Shown piece after piece: positions 61,492 to 64,000 of a DNA stretch of 64,000 nucleotides (the first letter of the stretch is position 1; each line of letters opens with the position of its first letter). The DNA comes from Antitrichia curtipendula (Eukaryota; Streptophyta; Bryopsida; Hypnales; Leucodontaceae). The notes beneath the pieces were generated by a model. The model had not been told where the DNA came from, did not search any database, and saw nothing but the letters and a program-made list of their open reading frames with translations. The DNA lies in assembly GCA_951230915.1 (NCBI GenBank), contig OX579639.1, positions 2,728,001-2,792,000 of the forward strand. The letters run 5' to 3'. Made by a program: the position numbers and the translations under genes.

Positions 61492-62332
61492 TTAATCCCT
61501 AAAGCCCCGAGGTCATTTTCTGTCAAAAATCACTTAAAACTACCATATTTAATGCAAACAACAAAAAATTTAAACATTTAAAAAAAAAATTCTATCTAAG
61601 GATTTAACACTAGACTAGTATGAAAATGTCTAGAAGAAATTTCTCAAACTTTGATCTTGTCTATTGCAAGATATAAGCATTTAATGTGAAGAAAAAGAAT
61701 TTTTTTGTTCCTAGCCTAACTAGATAGTATGATTTGAATCCTTTTAGCTTAATATTTTTGTACAATAGATTATAAGGTTAAATTTTTCATATTGAAGAAT
61801 TGAATTGAAAGTTTTGAAAAAAAAAATTCCCCCCCTATAATTTTCATTAAATTGTTTTTGTTAGTCAAAGCAAGTAGAAGGTAGAAGGAAAACTAAATTG
61901 TTGAAATTGTAGAAAGCAAACTACACCATGTACAATTTTTTTTAAATTATTGAAATTGAGTTAAAAAATTGATCCAATGCAATATTTTCTTATAAATTTG
62001 CTAAAATTGTCCTCAAAATAAGAAGCTTCATAACTCTTTCATATTACTTATCCAAATAGAATGAACAAATCTTTTCAAAGAGAAAAATACAATCTAGAAG
62101 AAAAAAACATTTCAATTATTTTTTGTTATTTCCTATATTCAGCTATTTAGGCTTTTTGTGTCATAATTTTTGCTCCCAGGCACTGATTGAAATGAAAACT
62201 ATCTTCCCTAAGAGCTAATTAATTTTTCTAATTAGGAAAAAAATTAATTTTAATGCCAAAAATTGCCACCTTAGGTACCTACTCAAACCTTCAAAAGTTC
62301 CTTGAGGGGACTTTGGGGACTTTAGCAGTTAA
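61492..62332. mobile_element. TTAA-bounded element, 841 bp
   Basis: Left end TTAA then TCCCTAAAGCCCCGAGG; right end CTTTAGCAG then TTAA. Interior related to 14760-15657. Its last 20 bases lie within the right arm of the inverted duplication (62313-63610). No ORF of note. Confidence 0.6.
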
Positions 62333-63610
62333 ATCTGTTTTCCTTATCTTTCATTCCCTTTCTGTAAAACCTCAATGAATGGTTTATTGAAAGTATCTTC
62401 AACAATTTTCTTCAATCTGGAAAGGTCGAAATTAAGAAAAAAAGTGCATTTTGAAAACTTATAGCCAATTATGGTAGTTCCTAAAATATTTTTATTGCTA
62501 AAAAATAAAATATGATTTCTTCTTAGCATTTCAATATTTTTTTGAGGCTTTTAAATGATTCATTTCTACTCTCATTGATATCAAAGCAACCAATTTTGCT
62601 CATTTGACCCTATATGGATCAAACATTTAACTCCTAAAGCCCTGAGGGTGTTTTTTGTCAAAGTCCACTTAAAACTGCCACTTCTGCTGCTTTCACTTAA
62701 AGAAACCAAAAAAATAATTTTTCTGGAATCTAACCTTACAATCTCGTACTTAACTTGTCTGAGATCATGTAATAAAAATTTCATCAAATTTGACTGTACG
62801 GATTGGAAGATATTAGCATTCAAAGTTGGACAATTTTCTTTTTTAAGATGATGAGAGTGCCCGAAAAACTAAGATTGTCTATAACTTTCTCATCCCTATT
62901 CCAAATAGAATGAATAAAAGCTTCACGTATAGACAAAAACATAATATTTTAGAATTTTTTTAAAATTATTTTTGGACTGCCATCCGATTGAAACAAAAAA
63001 TTGGGCCATAACTTTTTCATCAACATCCGATTGAAACAAAAAATATATATCCTCAAAATTCTCGCAAAACTACACAACCTCAAAAAATCTCAAAGAAATT
63101 CACTACAAATTGAAACAATAGTAACCTACCCGGACCCAAAATGTCCCCTGAGGGGACAAACGGGCCTTTAGGGATTAAAAGTTGAACAACAAATGAATGC
63201 AAATGCATCCCAAGATTATAAATCTTAGTTTTAAAATCCATTCTAATGTTTGTAGATTTTTGTATTAACTCTAGTATATTTTTTATTTTCAAAAATTTCT
63301 ATTGAAGTATTTTATATTTCCAAAGGTACAAATATGCTTGACCTCAATTTTTCATTTTTTATTTTATACAACTTTAACAAATAAGTATAATACAAATCAT
63401 TGTAATTAGAACAAGAACTATAACCTATCAATTTGAACTAAAGGGTAGAAGTTCTTGTGGAAAAAAAAATTTAATCTATACTCAATTTCCGAAGAAAATT
63501 ATATGTTTTATTGTTTCAAATTTTATTGGAATATACTAATTTTTGTAGTATGAGATCTAAGCATATACATATTATCAATCTATGGATCATATTTCATTAT
63601 TTTGGTTCAA
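62313..63610 (-). repeat. Inverted duplication, right arm (1.3 kb)
   Basis: Reverse-complement copy of 56086-57374. The boundary on the left falls inside the end of the 61492-62332 element (GGGGACTTTAGCAG), and the left arm carries the corresponding CTAAAGTCCCC. The left arm therefore appears to be the copied piece, because it includes a fragment of this element's end without the rest of it. Confidence 0.85.
62627..63178. mobile_element. TTAA-bounded element inside right arm, 552 bp
   Basis: Left end TTAA then CTCCTAAAG; right end CCTTTAGGGA then TTAA. Inverted duplicate of 56520-57071; subterminal stem GTCCCC TGA GGGGAC at 63143-63157. Confidence 0.7.
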
Positions 63611-64000
63611 AAATCATCATTAAATTATTCCAATTATATATGTTATAATACATCTTCATGATTTTAGAAAATGAAATTACTTCTTGGTTTGTAAGGGGTT
63701 AAAATTATCCTTTGAGGAGATGGGTTGAGAATTTTAGTCCTAAAAAATTAGGATATCTTTTGAACTAAAATTATAAAAAATTGTCACTTTTTAAGGTAGT
63801 GAAAATTTAAAAAAATGTTTAGGAAGTTTTCATTTTTGGATTTAGCTGTACAAATCAGTAGAAAACTTCTAACCTTGATAATGAAATTTTTGCACTACAT
63901 ATAGTTTTTTTAAAAGACATCTTGCATCAAACTTTAGGTAGCATAATTTTTTATCCAAACAATTGATCTCAACAATATTATGTTCATGTGGTTACATGTC
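63611..64000. other. A+T-rich sequence, window edge
   Basis: TTAAGGTAGTGAAAA at 63791 looks like the left end of another GGTAG-family element that runs out of the window. No gene recognised. Confidence 0.4.

Noticed and set aside
13984..63178. CCCTAAA/TTTAGGG motifs resembling the plant telomere repeat
   Set aside because: Each occurs as one unit at the end of an element next to TTAA, never as a tandem array, so interstitial telomeric DNA is not supported.

Overview
The window is nuclear DNA from a land plant, most likely a seed-free one such as a bryophyte; the clade is an inference. The evidence is two intron-containing A-type cyclin genes of plant type, short GT-AG introns (about 100-220 bp), and very A+T-rich intergenic DNA full of small non-autonomous transposon-like repeats. 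No transposase, reverse transcriptase, rRNA, tRNA or CRISPR array could be recognised.

Genes. A four-exon A-type cyclin lies on the + strand (7213-8913, 449 aa). A seven-exon paralogue lies on the - strand (29519-31794, 462 aa). They converge tail to tail across about 20.6 kb. All three introns of the + copy sit at exactly the codon positions of three of the six introns of the - copy. Both have a destruction box near residues 56-74, a basic N-terminus, the plant A-type signature around LVEVAEEYK, and the two cyclin folds, so both should activate a cyclin-dependent kinase in S/G2/M and be removed through APC/C. Each has a G+T-rich (sense strand) leader and a more G+C-rich upstream stretch. The + copy also has a short upstream ORF and a probable 3' UTR intron.

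Repeats. The rest is dominated by dispersed elements of about 0.3-1 kb. Many begin and end at a TTAA-like tetranucleotide followed by inverted termini of two types, CCCCTAAAG-like and GGTAGT/GGTAGG-like. Some are nested or abut while sharing one TTAA, and one nested insertion can be compared with an unoccupied paralogous site (36148-37148 against about 50820). This looks like a piggyBac-type, or TA-target mariner-type, MITE population. Its identity is inferred from ends only.

Layout. 1-5.9 kb: A+T-rich, two inverted-repeat elements. 5.9-10.9 kb: cyclin 1 and flanks. 11-27 kb: repeat-rich. 27-33.5 kb: lower-copy-looking DNA with cyclin 2. 33.5-54 kb: repeats, nested elements and a few G+C-rich islands without a recognisable product. 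55-64 kb: a 50-bp minisatellite, a 0.53-kb direct duplication, and 1.29-kb inverted arms about 5 kb apart.
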